From Cyanophora paradoxa (Eukaryota > Glaucocystophyceae > Cyanophorales > Cyanophoraceae), in contig QPMI01000245.1 of NCBI GenBank assembly GCA_004431415.1, positions 1 to 64,000 on the forward strand: 64,000 nt of DNA. The letters are read 5' to 3'. A program made the position numbers and the translations under genes. The notes below the pieces were generated by a model. That model did no database searches. It saw only the letters and a program-made list of their open reading frames with translations, and had not been told where the DNA came from. Below are positions 60,301 through 64,000 of this stretch, in pieces. The first letter of the stretch is position 1. Each line of letters begins with the position of its first letter.

Positions 60301-61427
60301 GAGGACGTCGACGAACATCTCGCCGGCGTTGAGCCAGAAGACGGCGCTCGTCTTCTCCGCGTCGTGCCCCAGCATCAGCGGCACCGCCCCGTACAGCCCG
60401 ATGTTGTTCTCCAGCTCGTACCTGCCCCGGCGTCGGCGGCGGGGCGCGGCGGGAGGGAGTGGGAGCGGCCCGCACTCGAAGATGTCGAGGGTGTAGAGGC
60501 GGTACGGCTCCGTCGACTCGCTCACGCCCTCCCCGCTGCCCCGCGCCCCGTCGCCCGCGCCGGGGCCGGGGCCGGGGCGGGCGCGGCGGGGGTACCGGGT
60601 GGGCTTGAGGGCCATGGAGGTGGCGCGCTCGGGGATGCCGTACACGTGCTTCGCCCCCAGGAACGTGAAATCGGTGCCCATCGACGCGGGGCCTGCGCAT
60701 CCGGCCCCACCCCGCTCGCAACCGCGCCGCGCGGCGAGGCGAGGCGGGCGCGGCGCGGCGGGCGCACCGAAGGGCTTCTTGTCGGTGTGCGAGCCGAAGG
60801 ACTCGGAGCCGGCGCTCTCGAGGCCGCTGGAGCCGTCGTCGGGGGAGTTGCGCGCGCGCTCCCAGTTGAAGAGGTTCCGCGCGTTCATCACGATGGCCGG
60901 GCCCTTCGGGCCGCTCACGGTCAGCCGGAACGGCGAGTGCTCGATCTTCACCGACGAGGTGCCGGCGGTCACGACCGTCGCGCCAGCCTGCGGCGGCGTC
61001 GGCGGCGCAGGCGGGGAAGTACTGGAAGGCCCGAGAGAGTTCGCACCTCAGCGGTCTTGGCGTACTGGGCGACCGATGCCTTGAGGTCCTCCTCCTGCAC
61101 GACGACTGGCACCTCGAACCGCGGCCGCGCCGGGTTCACTTCTCGAACGCGCAGGCGGAAAGTGGCATCGCGGTAGGGCGTGAGCTCAAACTGCAGCTTG
61201 TTCTCCGCCTGCTCGCTGTGCACAAGCACGCCGACTACACTGCTGCCATCGCCAGCGATGCTCTCAGGCAGCACGCTCCACTTGGACGGGTCGCCCGCCT
61301 TGTTGAAGCTGCGCTGGCGCTTGCAGAAGCCGGTATCGCCGCACTTGCGAAACTTGTTGGCTTCGAACGCACTCGCAAGGGCGAGGAACGCGACCAGGGC
61401 GACCAGCACCAGCGCCCCGCGACGCAT
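57326..61427 (-). CDS. GANAB: Glucosidase II catalytic subunit alpha (GH31 alpha-glucosidase)
   Basis: ER enzyme that trims the inner alpha-1,3-glucoses from N-glycans in the calnexin cycle. The ATG at 61427 opens a signal peptide (MRRGALVLVALVAFLALAS), followed by the family-typical KFRKCGDTGFCKRQR. The N-terminal beta domain includes QFELTPYRDATFRLRV (about 61,180) and GPKGPAIVMNARNLFNWE (about 60,900). Catalytic-domain blocks are HVYGIPERA (about 60,645), YRLYTLDIFE (about 60,505), LYGAVPLMLGH (about 60,385), AVFWLNAGEMFVDV (about 60,335), FFMMGPSFGDVQRQY (about 60,130), YFATAYHQCRWNY (about 60,045) and the substrate-pocket VLWLDIEHTDGKK (about 59,880). The nucleophile segment LYTWNDMNE is at about 59,310. 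Further blocks are GDNQ..W (about 58,930) and VGGFFYNPGPELMVRWYQAG (about 58,680). The C-terminus ends DWTLSIQ with TAG at 57326-57328. There are many short introns. Confidence 0.9.
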
Positions 61428-61671
61428 CTCGGATGGCCCCCGACGGTCCGCGGCCGACTTTCGATCTACTCCGCGTCGAAAGAAAGGGCCTCTGATTGTG
61501 CGCTTCTGTGTCCTGCTCGAGATTGTGTACCCAGTGCGACGTGCCGTGCCTGTACCCCGCTGAGACGACTGATCTCAAAACCGTGCCGCAGCGCGCGTAT
61601 GACACGACACTTCACGTTCTAAGACGCTTTAGCATCTTTTGCGTCAGCAGCATCATTTGCGTCAGTACGCA
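61428..61671. promoter_or_regulatory. Shared upstream region of glucosidase II and F-box genes
   Basis: 244 bp between divergent start codons. Less GC-rich than flanking exons, with TCAG-type words near both starts but no TATA box. Bidirectional activity is inferred from layout. Confidence 0.4.
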
Positions 61672-63385
61672 ATGGGCGAGCTGCTCGAGCTGCCCTCGGA
61701 GCTCCTCACGCGCGTGCTGGAGCTCCTCGGCGCGCGGGACGCGTGGAGGGCGCGCGGAACGAGCCGCGCCGTGCGCGCTGCGGTGGACGGCATCGCCTGG
61801 AACGAGCTTGAGGTCCATTACAACATCCCGGGCGACCCCGACGGTCTTTACAAGTTCGTGTGGATCATGGATTCCACGACAAGGCTCGTCGCGGGCGGGA
61901 AACTGCGGCTCGCCCCCTCCGCGACCGTCGGTCTCGTCGGGAACCTGACCGTCACCGACGACGGCCGCGAGTCCGTCCAGCTGGCCTCCTCGGCGCGCAG
62001 ACTGCTGCACGCGTGGAGCGCGGCGTGCCCGGCGCCGGGCCTGCGGAAGGTGCGCGCGGGGTTGGCGCTCAGGCTGCTGGGGCACGCGGCGCGGTCGCCG
62101 GGGCCGGCGGCGATGCTCCACTCGGTGACCGTGAGCGTGCTCGACGGGCTCTTCCCTGCGGCGGATCGGGAGGAGCGGACGACGGCCCTCTCCTCGCTCA
62201 AGCTCGACGTCGTCTTTCCCGACGCCGGGCCGCACGGCTGGGCGGTTCGTTTGCGCGCCGCCCCCGAGCTCCCCCGCCCGGGAGCAGCGGCCCGAGGCCG
62301 GGGCGGGGCAGGTGAGCGCGTCGGACGGGGCGGTGCTGCGGGCGCTGCTGGCGCCGCACGAGGCGCTGCGGTCGCTGCGGCTGCCGGGCGCGGCGGTGCT
62401 GGACCGGCGCGCCCTCGAGTTCCTCGCCGCGGCGTGCCCGCGCCTGCGCCGCCTGCGCTGCAGCCTCGCGGGAGAGGCCGCCCTCGCCGGCGCCGCCCGC
62501 CTGCCCCTCAACGAGCTCCTCGTCTGCGCCTGCGAGGGGCCCCACGGCGCCGGCCTCGCCGCCCTCGCCGCCGGCCCGCCGGCCGCTCCCTCCGCGAGTT
62601 CGCCCCTGCGCGCTCTTCGGGCGCGACGCCGCCGCCGGCGCCGCGGCCGACCTGCCGGGCGCCGCGCGGCCCGACCCGCCCGTCCTCGGGCCGGCCCTGC
62701 GCGCCCTCGCCGCCCTCCCTCCCTCGAGCACATCCACGGCTGGCTCCACGTGCGCCGCCCCCGCGCCCCGCCCCGCCGCCCGAGCCGAGGCGAGGCGGCC
62801 TGGCAGCTGGGGCACCTGACGGGGATCGGGGAGGGGACTTCCGGGCGATGGCCGCCGGCTTCCCCGCCTACGCTCCTCGCCCTCCGCCTCTACTCCGACG
62901 ACCAGGCCCGCCCCGCCCGCGCACGCCCGCCCCGCCGCCTTCTCCTCCAACGCCCGGCGCAGGTCCTGTGGCTGACCGCCGCCCTCCGCGAGTGCCGCTG
63001 GCCCCTCGAGCGCCTCGACCTCTGCCTCCGTCCGCCCCGCCCGACGCCCGCCTTCCTCCCCGCTGTTCGTCCGACCCGGCGGCGGCAGACGGGGTACAGC
63101 TGGAGCGCTGGGCGCCCCCCCGCAGTTCGGAGCGGCGGCCCTCTGCGGCCTCGCCGCCGCCGCCGCGCCCGCTTCCCCTTCTCCTTCTCCCTCTACTCCC
63201 AGCGGCCCCTGGAGCCGCCCTGCTCGCCGCCCTCGCCGCCCTCGCCCGCGCCTCGTCGCCGCGCAGATCACCGCCGCGCCCCCGCCGACGCCGCCGCCGC
63301 CGCCGGCCCCCGCGCCGCCCTCGAGGCCCTCGCCAGCGAGAGCCGCCCCGTCCGCATCCGCCTCTTCGAGCCCCCGCGCGTGTGA
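61672..63385 (+). CDS. F-box protein, probably with C-terminal leucine-rich repeats
   Basis: Substrate adaptor of SCF-type ubiquitin ligases by family. The ATG at 61672 gives MGELLELPSELLTRVLELLG then DAWRARGTSRAVRAAV, a clear F-box at residues 3-45. The first exon continues to about 62,240 with no intron. Later exons contain leucine-rich segments such as LLAPHEALRSLRLPGAAVLD, FLAAACPRLRRLRCSLAG, LTAALRECRWPLERLDLC and an end IRLFEPPRV with TGA at 63383-63385. These fit irregular LRRs. Introns between about 62,230 and 63,280 are short and C-rich. The middle exon structure (62,570-63,000) is uncertain because all frames are Pro/Arg-rich. Confidence 0.68.
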
Positions 63386-63482
63386 GAAGCGACCCGCCTC
63401 GCTCTTTCGAGACACGCGTGCCGCGCCGCGGGGCGGGGCGGGGCGGGGCGGGGCGGGCCACGAGAAGAGTCAAAAGCCCTCC

Positions 63483-64000
63483 TCACTTGCCCTTGGTCAA
63501 GTTCTGGAACCACGAGAAGAATCGGAAGCCCTCCTGAGCGCCCTCCGAGGGCACGCCCTGCGCGGCGCAAGGGGCGGGGCCGAGATGTGAGTGCGCGGGA
63601 GGGCCCGAGGCGGGGAGGGGGCGGGGGCGGGGGCGGGGGCGGGCCTGGTCGGAGGCGAGGACTTTGGCGAGGAGCTCCTCGTGCTCGGGGCGGAACTCGG
63701 AGAACTTGACGCTCGAGTGGCCCTCGTTGGCGAGCGCCCCCGTCTGCGAGTTCAGCACGCACGCCTCCACGCGCGCCGCGAAGCCCTCCGCGTCGCCGCT
63801 GTACCTGACCCCGCCCCCCGCCCCTCGGCAAAGGCGAAGGCAGCGGGGGCGCCGGCCGCGGGGCGGGGCGGGGCGGCGCACAGCTCGGCGGCCTCCCGGT
63901 TGATGGCCCCCTCGAGGCGCAGCGGCGGCTGGAAGAGCTGCCGGCCCCGTCGGCCGGGGCGGCGCGGGGCGGGCGGGCGAGGGGGGCACCTTCTTCAGGA
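63483..64000 (-). CDS. Hypothetical protein, 3' part only (runs off the right edge)
   Basis: Unrecognised. Minus-strand exons read LFQPPLRLEGAINREAAEL (about 63,945-63,880), RYSGDAEGFAARVEACVLNS with SSVKFSEFRPEHEELLAKVL (about 63,805-63,655), and a last exon EGAQEGFRFFSWFQNLTKGK ending TGA at 63483-63485. No signal peptide can be assessed because the 5' end is missing. Introns are C-rich with GC or GT donors. The basic KGK end is not a retention signal. Confidence 0.55.
   Translation of the reverse strand, partial: LKKVPPSPARPAPPRPTGPAALPAAAAPRGGHQPGGRRAVRRPAPPRGRRPRCLRLCRGAGGGVRYSGDAEGFAARVEACVLNSQTGALANEGHSSVKFSEFRPEHEELLAKVLASDQARPRPRPRPLPASGPPAHSHLGPAPCAAQGVPSEGAQEGFRFFSWFQNLTKGK

Overview
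The window is nuclear DNA from a GC-rich, intron-rich, gene-dense single-celled eukaryote that builds cilia. The evidence is an intraflagellar transport gene (IFT88), ER folding and glycan-trimming genes with signal peptides (PDI, glucosidase II alpha), a PPR protein, an F-box protein, and many short C-rich spliceosomal introns. A microalga such as a pelagophyte/stramenopile or a haptophyte would fit, but nothing here fixes the lineage. Introns are mostly about 40-110 bp, with GT or GC donors (GTGCG, GTCCG, GCCCG), a CTGAC/CTGAG branch-point-like word and a GCAG acceptor. Gene spans below therefore run from start codon to stop codon and include introns.

Left arm (1-33 kb). In order: an arginine deiminase fused to a degenerate CtlX-like domain (+, 5' end off the window); an unrecognised membrane protein (-); a PDI with a C-terminal ERp29-like domain (-), divergent from IFT88 (+); a small unknown gene (-); a PPR protein (-), divergent from a proline-rich unknown gene (+); acetyl-CoA synthetase (+); a membrane protein of unknown function (-); a 2.5-kb gene-poor GC-rich tract; and two adjacent, similar-looking polytopic membrane protein genes (+). 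Intergenic DNA is strikingly rich in short self-complementary words.

Middle (33-38 kb). An orphan last exon of an NPEPL1-type M17 aminopeptidase and half of a RING finger lie in a gap. They are followed by a large secreted NHL-type beta-propeller protein with a Pro/Ser/Thr-rich stalk and a hydrophobic C-terminus (-).

Mobile element (38,417-56,969, coding on -). This is a complete 18,553-bp Ty3/gypsy-type LTR retrotransposon with two identical 256-bp LTRs (TGTCG...CGACA) and a perfect 5-bp target duplication, GAGTT. It is far larger than usual because of extra coding capacity. ORF1 has 1,535 codons with a CCHC knuckle. ORF2 has 1,209 codons and no recognisable family. An Arg/Ser-dipeptide-rich ORF of about 354 codons follows, then a 759-codon ORF ending in a retropepsin, then a 1,789-codon RT-RNase H-integrase ORF with a roughly 460-residue disordered insert. 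These five frames overlap or abut in a chain. This is the most unusual system in the window.

Right arm (57-64 kb). Glucosidase II alpha (GH31, -) diverges from an F-box protein gene (+), followed by the 3' part of an unknown gene (-) that runs off the right edge.
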